A stretch of 64,000 nucleotides of DNA from Mycobacterium xenopi (GCF_009936235.1 NZ_AP022314.1:2170001-2234000), one strand, 5' to 3'. Shown: positions 42,892-51,712, counted from the stretch's first letter. A program made the numbers and translations. Notes: a model not told the origin generated them from the letters alone.

Positions 42892-42897
42892 ACCCTA
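42892..42897 (-). promoter_or_regulatory. -10 element TAGGGT for pepB
   Basis: Minus-strand TAGGGT, 8 nt, GTG 42883. Supports a leaderless start of pepB. Confidence 0.5.
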
Positions 42898-42907
42898 ATC
42901 ACCCGGG

Positions 42908-44026
42908 CTACGAGTGCAGGTCATAGGCTGTCACAGGGGCGTCGAAACCCTTGAGCTGCAACGGTTGTTGGACGGCTGCGGGCCAGTCGGGTAGGGCGTC
43001 GCGAACCTCGGCGGCAGCAAGAACCTGCCCAGGTGATGCGGCGGCGACCAGGCGGGCGGCCAGGTTGACGGGGTTGCCGAAATAGTCGCCGCTGATGGCC
43101 AAGATCTCGCCGTAGCCAAGCCCGGCGCGCACTCGCAACCCGACTTCACGGGCCCGCGGATGGTCGACGAGGTCGAGCGCCGCCCTGGCCAGCTGCTCCG
43201 GCGTCGAACTCACCCACATGACGGCGTCGCCAATGAACTTCACCACCCGCCCGCCGTCGGCGTGAACGACGTCGGTGACGGCGGCGCCGAACTCGGTGAG
43301 CATCGCCGATAACTCCGCGGGCGTAAGCATCTGGGTCAGCGCGGTAAAGCCCGACAGGTCGGCAAATCCGACGCCGCAAACCAGGCCCGCGGACCGGCCC
43401 GCTAGCAGGCCCTCGATGAACGTTCGGGTGCTCACCAGATGGTGGCGGTGCACCGCGTCGATCAGTGTGCCCATGCGAGGGACAAACTCCGTGGCCTCTC
43501 GGTAGGCCTTTGCGGTGGCCAGCTCATCGTGCGAATGGCCAAGCCACAGGTCGGGTTGGCCGGCCCGAATCATCGACGATTCGGCCTCAGCCAGCCGGGC
43601 GACCGTCGCGCCGAGGACCCGCATGAAGCCGTCGGCGGCATCGTTGCCCAGCCGCGCCCGCAGAGCCAGCCAGGTCGCCAGCCCGTCGACATCCGCCTGG
43701 CTCAACGCAGCCGTATCGAGGTCGGCCACGGTCAACCCCAGCATGGCCCAGGCGTGTTCGACGTCGTGGACCGGCACCCCGAGCGCGTCGGCGGCGGTGC
43801 GCAGGCTGTAGGTCGGGGGACCCGACCACAGCAAGACGTCGCCGGCAAGCCCGAACAAGCGGCCGCGGCGCTCGGCCTCGACCATTTCGTCGGCGGTAAA
43901 GCCCAGACCTGCCAGGTATGCGATCAGCGGCACCCGCTCGCGCGCGTTGGCGATTCCTGCGGCCTCCAGCGCGTCCAAATCCAAGGAATCGGCCACCTTG
44001 TGAAGTGTGCCAGCCGCGCGCCGCAT
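42908..44026 (-). CDS. Class III adenylate/guanylate cyclase with N-terminal regulatory domain (Rv2212-like)
   Basis: 372 aa from ATG 44026. The catalytic domain begins about residue 195: GVGFADLSGFTALTQMLTPA carries the first metal Asp, and GRVVKFIGDAVMWVSSTPEQ the second. GLGYGEILAISGDYFGNPVN LAARL is the transition-state region. The N-terminal ~190 residues resemble the pH-sensing/autoinhibitory domain of mycobacterial cyclases of this subgroup. It makes cAMP from ATP. The ATG is 14 nt from the divergent gcvT GTG, so the two promoters overlap. Confidence 0.92.
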   Translation of the reverse strand: MRRAAGTLHKVADSLDLDALEAAGIANARERVPLIAYLAGLGFTADEMVEAERRGRLFGLAGDVLLWSGPPTYSLRTAADALGVPVHDVEHAWAMLGLTVADLDTAALSQADVDGLATWLALRARLGNDAADGFMRVLGATVARLAEAESSMIRAGQPDLWLGHSHDELATAKAYREATEFVPRMGTLIDAVHRHHLVSTRTFIEGLLAGRSAGLVCGVGFADLSGFTALTQMLTPAELSAMLTEFGAAVTDVVHADGGRVVKFIGDAVMWVSSTPEQLARAALDLVDHPRAREVGLRVRAGLGYGEILAISGDYFGNPVNLAARLVAAASPGQVLAAAEVRDALPDWPAAVQQPLQLKGFDAPVTAYDLHS

Positions 44027-44032
44027 TAGGGT
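44027..44032 (+). promoter_or_regulatory. -10 element TAGGGT for gcvT
   Basis: TAGGGT starts directly beside the divergent cyclase start codon, with 8 nt to GTG 44041: leaderless arrangement. Confidence 0.55.
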
Positions 44033-44040
44033 CGAGACTC

Positions 44041-45129
44041 GTGACCGAGCATGGACCGCTAGAAGACCGCCACCGCGAGCTCGGCGCAAACTTCGCCGAG
44101 TTCAGCGGTTGGCTGATGCCGCTGTCATATGCCGGCACGGTCAGCGAGCACAACGCGACTCGCAACGCCGTCGGCCTGTTCGACGTCAGCCATCTGGGTA
44201 AGGTGTCGGTGCGTGGCCCCGGCGCCGCGCGGTTCGTCAACTCCGCGCTCACCAACGACCTGGCCCGCATCCGGCCAGGCAAAGCGCAATACACGTTGTG
44301 CTGCAACGAATCCGGCGGCGTCATCGACGACTTGATCGCCTACTACATCTCCGACGACGAGATCTTCCTCGTGCCCAACGCCGCCAACACCGGCGCGGTG
44401 GTCACCGTGCTGCAGGCAGCCGCGCCTGGCGGGGTGAGGATCACCAACGAGCATCGCTGCTACGCGGTGTTGGCGGTCCAGGGCCCCCGCTCGTCTGACG
44501 TGCTCGAGGAACTGGGGTTGCCGACCCGCATGGACTACATGGCATACGCCGACGCGTCGTTTTCCGGCGTCCCGGTGCGGGTCTGCCGCAGCGGCTACAC
44601 CGGTGAACATGGCTACGAGTTGATGCCACCCTGGGAATCGGCCGGGGTGCTGTTCGATGCACTGCTCACGGCCGTCACCGCCGCGGGCGGGCAGCCAGCC
44701 GGGCTGGGCGCCCGCGACACACTGCGCACCGAGATGGGCTACCCGCTGCACGGCCATGAACTGTCGGCCGACATCTCGCCGTTGCAGGCCCGGTGCGGCT
44801 GGGCGATCGGCTGGACGAAGGAGGCGTTTTTCGGGCGCGACGCGTTGCTGGCCGAGAAAGCGGCGGGTCCACGGCGGCTGCTGCGCGGGCTGCGCGCGGT
44901 CGACCGCGGGGTGCTGCGGCCAGACTTGGCGGTGTTCGACGGGGACACCAAAATCGGGGTGACCACGTCCGGGACGTTCTCTCCGACATTGAAAACGGGC
45001 ATCGCCTTGGCGCTGATCGACACCGAGGCCAGGGTCGAGGACGGTCAGCACGTCACCGTCGACGTCCGGGGCCGCGCCCTCGAATGCGAGGTGGTGCGCC
45101 CGCCGTTCGTCGAACCGAAAACCCGGTAG
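44041..45129 (+). CDS. gcvT: Aminomethyltransferase (glycine cleavage T protein)
   Basis: 362 aa from GTG 44041 (MTEHGPLEDRHRELGANFAE). Family pieces: WLMPLSYAGTVSEHNATRN, GLFDVSHLGKVSVRGPGAA, YTLCCNESGGVIDDLIAYY, and SRSGYTGEHGYEL-like VCRSGYTGEHGYELMPP. GARDTLRTEMGYPLHGHEL and the C-terminal ECEVVRPPFVEP complete it. It transfers the aminomethyl carbon from lipoyl-GcvH to tetrahydrofolate. GcvH and GcvP are not in this window. It is separated from ilvE by 23 nt, but ilvE has its own -10. Confidence 0.95.
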   Translation: MTEHGPLEDRHRELGANFAEFSGWLMPLSYAGTVSEHNATRNAVGLFDVSHLGKVSVRGPGAARFVNSALTNDLARIRPGKAQYTLCCNESGGVIDDLIAYYISDDEIFLVPNAANTGAVVTVLQAAAPGGVRITNEHRCYAVLAVQGPRSSDVLEELGLPTRMDYMAYADASFSGVPVRVCRSGYTGEHGYELMPPWESAGVLFDALLTAVTAAGGQPAGLGARDTLRTEMGYPLHGHELSADISPLQARCGWAIGWTKEAFFGRDALLAEKAAGPRRLLRGLRAVDRGVLRPDLAVFDGDTKIGVTTSGTFSPTLKTGIALALIDTEARVEDGQHVTVDVRGRALECEVVRPPFVEPKTR

Positions 45130-45140
45130 ACGCGCATGGA

Positions 45141-45146
45141 TACAAT
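45141..45146 (+). promoter_or_regulatory. -10 element TACAAT for ilvE
   Basis: TACAAT, 6 nt (CGCAGG), ATG 45153. A near-consensus hexamer with leaderless spacing. Confidence 0.65.
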
Positions 45147-45152
45147 CGCAGG

Positions 45153-46259
45153 ATGACCAGCGGCCTCCTCGAGTTCACGGTTTTGCCCACCGCAAACCCG
45201 ACGCCCGACGAGGTACGCGAATCGATTTTGGCCGATCCGGGTTTCGGCAAATACCACACCGACCATATGGTGTCGATCGACTACGCCGACGGCCAGGGTT
45301 GGCATGATGCACGGGTAATCCCGTACGGTCCGATCGAACTCGATCCGTCGGCGATCGTCCTGCATTACGCGCAGGGAGTCTTCGAAGGGCTGAAGGCCTA
45401 CCGGTGGGCCGACGGGTCGATCGTATCGTTTCGCGCACAGGCCAACGCCGCCCGCATGCGGTCCTCGGCGCGACGGCTTGCGATCCCGGAATTGCCCGAG
45501 GAGCTGTTCGTCGAGTCCTTGCGGCAGTTGATCGCCGTCGACCATGCCTGGGTGCCCTCCGCGGGCGGCGAGGAGTCGCTGTATCTGCGGCCGTTCATCT
45601 TCGCCACCGAGCCCGGACTGGGGGTTCGCCCGGCCAAGCAGTACCGCTACCTGGTGATCGCCTCTCCCGCAGGCGCCTACTTCAAGCACGGTATCAGGCC
45701 GGTCACCGTATGGGTGTCCACCGAGTATGTGCGGGCCGCCCCGGGCGGCACCGGTGCGGCCAAGTTCGGTGGCAACTATGCGGCCTCGCTGGTGGCTCAG
45801 GCGCAAGCCGCCGAAAAAGGTTGCGACCAAGTGGTGTGGCTCGACGCCGTCGAACGCCGCTACATCGAAGAGATGGGCGGGATGAACATCTTCTTCGTGT
45901 TCGGCAGCGGCGCGTCGGCGCGACTGGTCACCCCCGAGTTGTCCGGCTCATTGCTGCCCGGCATAACGCGAGATTCGTTGCTGCAGTTGGCTACCGATGC
46001 CGGCATCGCGGTCGAGGAACGCAAAATCGACATCGACGAGTGGCAGAAGAAGACCGCCGCCGGCGAGATCACCGAGGTGTTCGCCTGCGGCACAGCCGCC
46101 GTTATCACCCCGATATCGCACGTGAAATACGGCGACGTTGAATTCACCGTCGCCGACGGCGAACCCGGCGAGGTCACGATGGCGTTGCGCGACACGCTGA
46201 CCGGAATCCAGCGCGGCACCTTCGCCGATACTCACGGCTGGATGGCACGCCTTGGCTAG
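45153..46259 (+). CDS. ilvE: Branched-chain amino acid aminotransferase
   Basis: 368 aa from ATG 45153, the M. tuberculosis length as I recall it. The fold-type IV PLP enzyme is shown by VLHYAQGVFEGLKAYRWADG, LYLRPFIFATEPGLGVRPAK, and AAPGGTGAAKFGGNYAASLV with the Schiff-base Lys. RYIEEMGGMNIFFVFG and FACGTAAVITPISHVKYGD bind PLP phosphate and substrate. It does the last step of valine, leucine and isoleucine synthesis and methionine recycling. It converges with cobS. Confidence 0.96.
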   Translation: MTSGLLEFTVLPTANPTPDEVRESILADPGFGKYHTDHMVSIDYADGQGWHDARVIPYGPIELDPSAIVLHYAQGVFEGLKAYRWADGSIVSFRAQANAARMRSSARRLAIPELPEELFVESLRQLIAVDHAWVPSAGGEESLYLRPFIFATEPGLGVRPAKQYRYLVIASPAGAYFKHGIRPVTVWVSTEYVRAAPGGTGAAKFGGNYAASLVAQAQAAEKGCDQVVWLDAVERRYIEEMGGMNIFFVFGSGASARLVTPELSGSLLPGITRDSLLQLATDAGIAVEERKIDIDEWQKKTAAGEITEVFACGTAAVITPISHVKYGDVEFTVADGEPGEVTMALRDTLTGIQRGTFADTHGWMARLG

Positions 46260-46265
46260 CCGGAC

Positions 46266-46991
46266 CTAAACCGCGGCCAGCAGCACCGCGGTCAGCGTGG
46301 TAGTCGCTTCGATCGCGGCGCCCAGGACGTCGCCGGTGATTCCGCCGAAACGGTGCACACAGTGCGCCACCAGCCCGGCACCACAGAGCAGCGCGGCCAC
46401 CACCGCGACCGGTCCCTGCCAAGGCGCCGAACCTGCCCACAGCGATGCCACCACCAGCACCGCGACCCACGCCGTCACCGCCGCGGCCGGCTGGGTTCCC
46501 GCGACCGAGGCTCCCAGGGTACTGCCATCGGCAGCGGGCACCGATCGGCGGCAGGCCAGCACGGCGGCAACCCGACCGGCGCAAACCGCGACCACGATCG
46601 CGGCCGGGCTCAACACCGAAAAGGCAAGGCCCTGCAGCGCAATCACCAACACGACGGCGGCCACCCCGAACGGCCCGGTGGACCCGTCACGCATCACCTC
46701 AAGCGCCCGCGGCGCAGGCCCATAGCAGCCCAGCCCATCAGCGGTGTCGGCGACGCCGTCGATGTGCAGACCTCGCGTCACCGCCATCAGGCAGGTCACC
46801 GCGAGAAACCCGGGTAGCGGGCTGGCGGAACCGAACGCCAGCGAGCCAACCCAGGTCACCGCCGCAGCCAGCAGGCCCAGCACCGCGCCGACCACCGGTA
46901 GCGCAGTCATGGCACCGCGGCCCAATGGTCGCCCACCCACGCCGGGCAAGACCGTCTCAAACGCGAAAGCCGTTGCCAGAGAACGAATCAC
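46266..46991 (-). CDS. cobS: Cobalamin synthase (adenosylcobinamide-GDP ribazoletransferase)
   Basis: 241 aa from GTG 46991, overlapping the cobT stop as GTGA. Family marks: AFAFETVLPGV near the N-terminus, and GLHIDGVADTADGLG with the DGxADxxD acidic motif that binds metal. VMRDGSTGPFGVAAVVLVIA and LACRRSVPAADG follow; about six membrane helices. It joins AdoCbi-GDP with alpha-ribazole at the membrane in the final step of cobalamin assembly. Last gene of a cobU-cobT-cobS run. The Rv2209-like membrane protein that I recall between cobS and ilvE in M. tuberculosis is absent. Confidence 0.93.
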   Translation of the reverse strand: MIRSLATAFAFETVLPGVGGRPLGRGAMTALPVVGAVLGLLAAAVTWVGSLAFGSASPLPGFLAVTCLMAVTRGLHIDGVADTADGLGCYGPAPRALEVMRDGSTGPFGVAAVVLVIALQGLAFSVLSPAAIVVAVCAGRVAAVLACRRSVPAADGSTLGASVAGTQPAAAVTAWVAVLVVASLWAGSAPWQGPVAVVAALLCGAGLVAHCVHRFGGITGDVLGAAIEATTTLTAVLLAAV

Positions 46992-48049
46992 GAGATCCCT
47001 TCGACAGCATCGGCGGCGGTGGCTACACCGGCCGCGGAGAACGTGGCCATCGACGACAGCGCCGCCACCGCGGCCCGCAGCACCGGCAGCGCAACCGCCG
47101 CGCCGGTGCCCTCGCCGAGCCGCATCCGCAGGTCCAGGATTGGGTCCAGGCCGAGCTGCGCCAGGGCTAACGCGTGAGCCGGTTCGGCGGAGCGGTGACC
47201 GGCCTGCCACCACAACCGCGCACCCGGTGCCAGGCGCTCGGCCACCAAAGCCGCGGCCGTCACCGCCAGCCCGTCGAGCAACAACGGTGTGCGCCGCACC
47301 GCGGCCTGCGCGCAAAACCCGGCGATGGCCGCGAGATCCGCGCCACCGCAACACCGCAGCAACCCCATCGGGTCGGCCAGGACCGCCCGAGCCCGAAACA
47401 GCGCATCACGCACCGCCGCCGTTTTGCGCGCCCAACCGGCGTCGTCGATTCCCGTCCCGTAGCCGACCACCGCAACCGGCTCGGCGTCGGTCAGGGCAGC
47501 CACCAAAACCGTTGCCGGAGTGGTATTTCCAATGCCCATGTCACCGGCGATGAGCAGATCGGCCCCGGCGTCGACCTCTTCGTCGGCGATTCGGCGTCCT
47601 GCCTCGATTGCCGCCGCGGTCTCCTGGTCGGAAAGCGCGTCCTGCACCGCGATGTTGCCGCTGCCACGGCGCACCTTGTGGGCGCCGATCCGTTCCGACA
47701 GCGGGTCAGCGTCGACAGCCAGGTCGGCGACTCGCACACTCGCGCCGGCGATCTGCGCCACCGCGTTGATCGCCGCGCCGCCCGCATCGATGTTGGCGAC
47801 CATCTGGGCGGTCACCTGGGGCGGGTATGCCGAGACGCCGCATTTTGAGACACCGTGGTCGCCAGCGAACACTACCACCCGCGCATGCTCGAATTGCTCT
47901 GGCGGACAACGACTTTGGCAGGACGCTAGCCACACCGACAGGTCTTCCAGGCGGCCCAGGGAGCCGGGCGGCTTGGTCAGGGTGTCCTGCCGGGCCCGCG
48001 CGGCCGCGGCGGCCTCGGCGTCCGGGGACGGCACCGCCGGGAACGTCAT
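46988..48049 (-). CDS. cobT: Nicotinate-nucleotide-dimethylbenzimidazole phosphoribosyltransferase
   Basis: 353 aa from ATG 48049, overlapping the cobU stop as ATGA. Conserved parts: LTKPPGSLGRLEDLSVWLAS, VVVFAGDHGVSKCGVSAYPP, and LIAGDMGIGNTTPATVLVAA. HRSAEPAHALALAQLGLDPI and DLRMRLGEGTGAAVALPVLR include the catalytic Glu. It makes alpha-ribazole phosphate, the lower-ligand precursor of cobalamin used by CobS. Confidence 0.94.
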   Translation of the reverse strand: MTFPAVPSPDAEAAAAARARQDTLTKPPGSLGRLEDLSVWLASCQSRCPPEQFEHARVVVFAGDHGVSKCGVSAYPPQVTAQMVANIDAGGAAINAVAQIAGASVRVADLAVDADPLSERIGAHKVRRGSGNIAVQDALSDQETAAAIEAGRRIADEEVDAGADLLIAGDMGIGNTTPATVLVAALTDAEPVAVVGYGTGIDDAGWARKTAAVRDALFRARAVLADPMGLLRCCGGADLAAIAGFCAQAAVRRTPLLLDGLAVTAAALVAERLAPGARLWWQAGHRSAEPAHALALAQLGLDPILDLRMRLGEGTGAAVALPVLRAAVAALSSMATFSAAGVATAADAVEGIS

Positions 48050-48582
48050 CGCGGCGCCACCTTGATCGGCACCGGCTGGCCGGCTACCAGCAACACCACC
48101 CGGTCGCACAGCGCGGCCAGCCGCTGGTTGAGCGCACCCAGCTCGTCCACGAAGCGGCGGCCGGATGCGGTGGTGGGCACCAGGCTCAATCCGACCTCCG
48201 AGGTGACCAGCACCAGCGGCGCACGGAACACGCGCACCGCGGCGACAACTTCCTCAACGTCGACCACCACTGATCCGGCGTTCCACGCACGCTCGCGATC
48301 CAATGTGGCGGTGAGCCAGCCGCCGATATCGTCGACTAGCGTCGGAATGTCCGGCGACTGGCGCAAATGCGTTGCGATGTCATCGGTTTCGACGGTCGAC
48401 CAGTGCGCGGGTCGACGGCTGCGGTGCTCGGCTACCCGGCGCGACCAGTCCTCGTCGCCGTCCCCGGCCCCGCCGGTAGCCAAGTAGCGCACGGGTTGGT
48501 CGGGCGGCACGGACTCGGCGATGGCGGCCTCGGCCCACCGGGACTTGCCGGACCTGATTCCGCCGAGCACGAGGGTCCGCAC
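48046..48582 (-). CDS. cobU: Adenosylcobinamide kinase / adenosylcobinamide-phosphate guanylyltransferase
   Basis: 178 aa. The P-loop is LVLGGIRSGKSRWAEAAIAE at the very N-terminus. RYLATGGAGDGDEDWSRRVA has the CobU guanylylated-His region. THLRQSPDIPTLVDDIGGWL and LVTSEVGLSLVPTTASGRRF are also conserved. It phosphorylates and then guanylylates adenosylcobinamide. It is coupled to cobT by ATGA. In M. tuberculosis cobU is elsewhere in the genome (Rv0254c as I recall), so this operon order is different. Confidence 0.93.
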   Translation of the reverse strand: MRTLVLGGIRSGKSRWAEAAIAESVPPDQPVRYLATGGAGDGDEDWSRRVAEHRSRRPAHWSTVETDDIATHLRQSPDIPTLVDDIGGWLTATLDRERAWNAGSVVVDVEEVVAAVRVFRAPLVLVTSEVGLSLVPTTASGRRFVDELGALNQRLAALCDRVVLLVAGQPVPIKVAPR

Positions 48583-48610
48583 GGTAGGTCAGCGCGCTTT
48601 CCGAGGACTG

Positions 48611-49279
48611 CTAGACAACACGGCTGCCGTGGGTGACCTGAGGCCGGGGTGCTCGCATCCGGCGCAGCTGCGAGGCCCGGCCAAAGGCGTACCAGCCGAG
48701 CTTCCAGCGGCTTTCGGTATTGTCCGGGAACTTCTCGTCGACGCGCTTGGCAACCTTGCGGCCCAACAGGATCCCGTCGATCGCCATGATCACGACCAGG
48801 ACCATCATCGCCGGCGACATGTAGACCTGCAGCTGCGGGACGGCGAGCATGATGAACAGCAGGCCCAGGGTGGCCGGCATGAACAAGCCCAGCGCGTTGC
48901 GGCGGGCATCCACCACGTCGCGGACGAATCGGCGCACCGGACCCCGGTCGCGGGGCAGCAGATACGCTTCCTCACCGGCCATCATCCGTTCCCGCCGCTC
49001 TACCATCTGAGCCCGCCGCGCCGCCTTGTCCGCCCGGCGTTCCTCGCGGCTGAGCTTCGGGCCGGCCAACGCTTTGCGGCGGGCTCGGGCTTCCGCGGCG
49101 GTCAACGGGGCGGGCGCGACCGGGCCGCGCCGACGCGCGGTGTCGCGTTTGGGCGTGGGCCGTCCCTTGGGTGCGGTGGTCCGGGACCGGCCGGGCGTCG
49201 GGGGTGCGACATCGCTGGCCACCGCCGACTCGGCGTCGGCCGGTGTGGCACCGTTGTCTTTCTTACGGCCCAGCTTCAC
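48611..49279 (-). CDS. DUF3043 membrane protein (Rv2206-like)
   Basis: 222 aa from GTG 49279. The N-terminal ~100 residues are basic and low-complexity (TPGRSRTTAPKGRPTPKRDT, LSREERRADKAARRAQMVER). A conserved core follows: YLLPRDRGPVRRFVRDVVDA, then two helices (NALGLFMPATLGLLFIMLAV, MMVLVVIMAIDGILLGRKVA). Function unknown. Its stop is 28 nt upstream of cobU in the same direction, so it may head the cob operon. Confidence 0.87.
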   Translation of the reverse strand: MKLGRKKDNGATPADAESAVASDVAPPTPGRSRTTAPKGRPTPKRDTARRRGPVAPAPLTAAEARARRKALAGPKLSREERRADKAARRAQMVERRERMMAGEEAYLLPRDRGPVRRFVRDVVDARRNALGLFMPATLGLLFIMLAVPQLQVYMSPAMMVLVVIMAIDGILLGRKVAKRVDEKFPDNTESRWKLGWYAFGRASQLRRMRAPRPQVTHGSRVV

Positions 49280-49364
49280 AGTGGCCAGGTTACTTCGCGG
49301 GTGCCTGAACTGTTGAGCCGGACTGAGCCGGATCGGCCGTCATGCGCCGCCGCGCGCCCGGCCA

Positions 49365-49370
49365 TACGCT
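49365..49370 (+). promoter_or_regulatory. -10 element TACGCT for the glycerate kinase gene
   Basis: TACGCT, 6 nt (TGCTGA), ATG 49377: leaderless spacing. Confidence 0.5.
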
Positions 49371-49376
49371 TGCTGA

Positions 49377-50513
49377 ATGAGTCGCTCCGGGGCCGGCTTC
49401 CGGGGCGGCGCGCCTGCCGAAACCGACGTGCCGCCCTTGCGGCTACTAATCGCCCCCGACTGCTACGGCGACACCCTGACCGCCGTGCAGGCCGCCGCGG
49501 CCATCGCCACTGGGTGGAGCCGGATCCGTCCCGCCGATCACGTCACCATCGCACCGCAATCCGACGGCGGCCCGGGCTTCGCCGACGTGCTGGCCGACCG
49601 GGTGGGGGAGCTGCGCCGGGTGCGGGTGCGTGGTCCGCTGGACGCCCACGTCGATGCCGCCTGGGTGTTCGATGCCGCAACAACCACCGCCTACCTCGAA
49701 AGCGCGCAGGCGTGCGGGCTGGCGCTGCTCGGCGGCCCGCCCACCCCGCAGACCGCGTGGTCGGCCCACAGCAGGGGAGTCGGCCAGCTCATCGTGGCGG
49801 CTCTGGATGCCGGCGCGACGCGGATCGTGGTCGGGCTTGGCGGCAGCGCCAGCACCGACGGCGGGCGCGGGCTCGTCGAGGAACTCGGCGGGCTGGCCGC
49901 GGGGAGGCGCCTGCTGGCGGATGTCGAGTTGATCGCCGCAACCGACGTCGACCACCCGTTGTTGGGGCCGTGGGGTGCTGCGCGGGTGTTCGGGCCGCAG
50001 AAGGGTGCCGACCCGGCAACCGTGGCGGCACTCGACCAGCGCCTCGCGGAGTGGGCTGGCCAACTCGACGCGGCCGCCGGCCGGCCGGTCAGCGCCGAAT
50101 CCGGTGCAGGCGCTGCGGGCGGCATCGGTGCCGCCCTGCTCGCGCTGGGCGGACGGCGGGAATCCGGTGCGGCCATCATCGCCGAGCACACCCATCTGGC
50201 CGACGACATCGCCGCCGCCGACCTGGTTATCACCGGGGAGGGCCGGTTCGACGAGCAGTCGCTGCACGGCAAGGTGATCGGTGCGCTGGCCGCCGCCGCG
50301 CGCGCCAGAAAAGTGCCGCTGCTGGTGCTGGCCGGCCAGGTCTGCGTGGACGGTGACGCACTGCGCTCAGCGGGCATTTTGGGCGCGTTGGCCATGGCCG
50401 ATTACGCGGGTTCGGTGCGGCTGGCTTTGGCCGACGCGGCCAATCAGCTCATGGGCCTGGCCAGCGCAGCCGCGGCACGACTCGGGAATAGCGCCGCAAC
50501 AAGGTACCTTTGA
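49377..50513 (+). CDS. Glycerate kinase (GlxK/GckA-type, Rv2205c-like)
   Basis: 378 aa. The family start is LRLLIAPDCYGDTLTAVQAA, where most family members have a DxFKGSL motif. VTIAPQSDGGPGFADVL is the PDADGGEGT-equivalent region. RIVVGLGGSASTDGGRGLVE, FGPQKGADPATVAALD and LVITGEGRFDEQSLHGKVIG are strong family signatures. It phosphorylates glycerate with ATP. The variation at the first motif (YGDT) suggests shifted substrate preference, but that is only inference. Upstream of the Fe-S carrier gene in the same direction. Confidence 0.88.
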   Translation: MSRSGAGFRGGAPAETDVPPLRLLIAPDCYGDTLTAVQAAAAIATGWSRIRPADHVTIAPQSDGGPGFADVLADRVGELRRVRVRGPLDAHVDAAWVFDAATTTAYLESAQACGLALLGGPPTPQTAWSAHSRGVGQLIVAALDAGATRIVVGLGGSASTDGGRGLVEELGGLAAGRRLLADVELIAATDVDHPLLGPWGAARVFGPQKGADPATVAALDQRLAEWAGQLDAAAGRPVSAESGAGAAGGIGAALLALGGRRESGAAIIAEHTHLADDIAAADLVITGEGRFDEQSLHGKVIGALAAAARARKVPLLVLAGQVCVDGDALRSAGILGALAMADYAGSVRLALADAANQLMGLASAAAARLGNSAATRYL

Positions 50514-50582
50514 TTAAGCGGGCTGCAGCGGGCATCAGGCCCGAGCGGCCCATCGGGCGATTAGTGCATACAGGGAGAAGCA

Positions 50583-50939
50583 ATGACTGTTCAGGGCGAG
50601 TCGAGCGCCAAGACCCACGGCGTGATCTTGACCGAGGCCGCCGCCGCCAAGGCGAAGTCACTGCTGGACCAGGAAGGACGCGACGACCTGGCGCTGCGGA
50701 TCGCGGTTCAGCCGGGCGGCTGCGCGGGCCTGCGCTACAACCTGTTCTTCGATGACCGCACCCTCGACGGCGACCTGACCGCGGAGTTCGGTGGCGTCAC
50801 CTTGACCGTGGACCGGATGAGCGCCCCGTACCTGCAAGGCGCCTCGATCGACTTCGTCGACACCATCGAGAAACAGGGCTTCACGATCGACAACCCCAAC
50901 GCCACTGGTTCGTGCGCGTGCGGCGACTCGTTCAACTAA
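50583..50939 (+). CDS. HesB/ErpA-type iron-sulfur cluster insertion protein (Rv2204c-like)
   Basis: 118 aa, the M. tuberculosis length as I recall. The three conserved cysteines of A-type carriers are in IAVQPGGCAGLRYNLFFDD and in the C-terminal NATGSCACGDSFN (CxC). GVILTEAAAAKAKSLLDQEG is the typical N-terminal helix. It delivers Fe-S clusters to apo-proteins; lipoyl synthase and the Rieske protein in this window are plausible clients. Ribosome binding site GGGAGAAG precedes ATG 50583. Confidence 0.93.
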   Translation: MTVQGESSAKTHGVILTEAAAAKAKSLLDQEGRDDLALRIAVQPGGCAGLRYNLFFDDRTLDGDLTAEFGGVTLTVDRMSAPYLQGASIDFVDTIEKQGFTIDNPNATGSCACGDSFN

Positions 50940-50952
50940 AGCCGTCGACCGG

Positions 50953-51585
50953 CTAATAGGTGCCGGCGGTCCGCAACACATACGAGCACACCAGCACCTG
51001 GCCGTGCTGGAACAACAACTGCGCCAAGCCTTGCACCTGGTCGCGCGGGGGTCCGCCGGTCGCGGGCCGCACCCGCATGGTGAACAGCACCTGGGCCTGG
51101 TAATTCGACCAGTACACGATCTTGTCGATCGAAATGACCTGAGCCGACGCGAACTGCTTGCGGAACGCGTCGCTGCTGAGCTTGGCCAGAGCCTGGTCGG
51201 AGCGGCGGTCCCGCACCGCGTCGTAGATGCCGCACAGGGTGTTGCGGGCGATGGTTTCGATGTCACGGTTTTCCAGCGCGTCCAGATACCCCTGGATCGC
51301 CGTCTTGGCGGTCGCATCGGACAAGGCGACGGTGGTGGCGGAGCGCTGCTCGCGTGTCCCATACACGATCGCGGCCGTCATCGCGGCGATCAGCGCCAGC
51401 GCCGCCACCGCGCCGACGATGAGGCGCCGGCGGCGGCGCTTCGGGTACGGCACCGGCGGTGGCAACCCGCCTGGGTAGGCGGCTGACGGTCCGGCGTAGG
51501 CCGGTTGCCGGGGAATCGGCTGACTGGGGTGGGGTTCGGTGTGAGGCGGTCCGTCGGCGCCGACGCCATGGTTCGGACCGGCCAT
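50953..51585 (-). CDS. Single-pass membrane protein with extracytoplasmic domain (Rv2203-like)
   Basis: 210 aa from ATG 51585 with GTAGGAGC upstream. A Pro-rich cytosolic N-terminus (SQPIPRQPAYAGPSAAYPGG) is followed by a KRRRRR stop and one helix (LIVGAVAALALIAAMTAAIV). The C-terminal domain has TAKTAIQGYLDALENRDIET and CGIYDAVRDRRSDQALAKLS. The fold resembles the SnoaL/NTF2-like lumazine-binding domains seen on many mycobacterial envelope proteins. Function unknown. Converges with the Fe-S carrier gene. Confidence 0.85.
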   Translation of the reverse strand: MAGPNHGVGADGPPHTEPHPSQPIPRQPAYAGPSAAYPGGLPPPVPYPKRRRRRLIVGAVAALALIAAMTAAIVYGTREQRSATTVALSDATAKTAIQGYLDALENRDIETIARNTLCGIYDAVRDRRSDQALAKLSSDAFRKQFASAQVISIDKIVYWSNYQAQVLFTMRVRPATGGPPRDQVQGLAQLLFQHGQVLVCSYVLRTAGTY

Positions 51586-51712
51586 CGATGCTCCTACCGT
51601 CGTGACGGGGACGGCAAGCGCCGCCCGCAGCGTTCGGGTTCCGGTGAGTCCCTTTGGCAGGCTAGCGCACGACCGGTCACTGGCCGGGACCCCAAGGCGG
51701 CGGCTAGCCTAA

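Noticed and set aside
43900..44060. Glycine riboswitch before gcvT
   Set aside because: gcvT appears leaderless with only 14 nt to the divergent gene, leaving no room for an RNA leader.
48583..48610. Cobalamin riboswitch before cobU
   Set aside because: Only 28 nt separates cobU from the preceding stop, too short for a B12 element.
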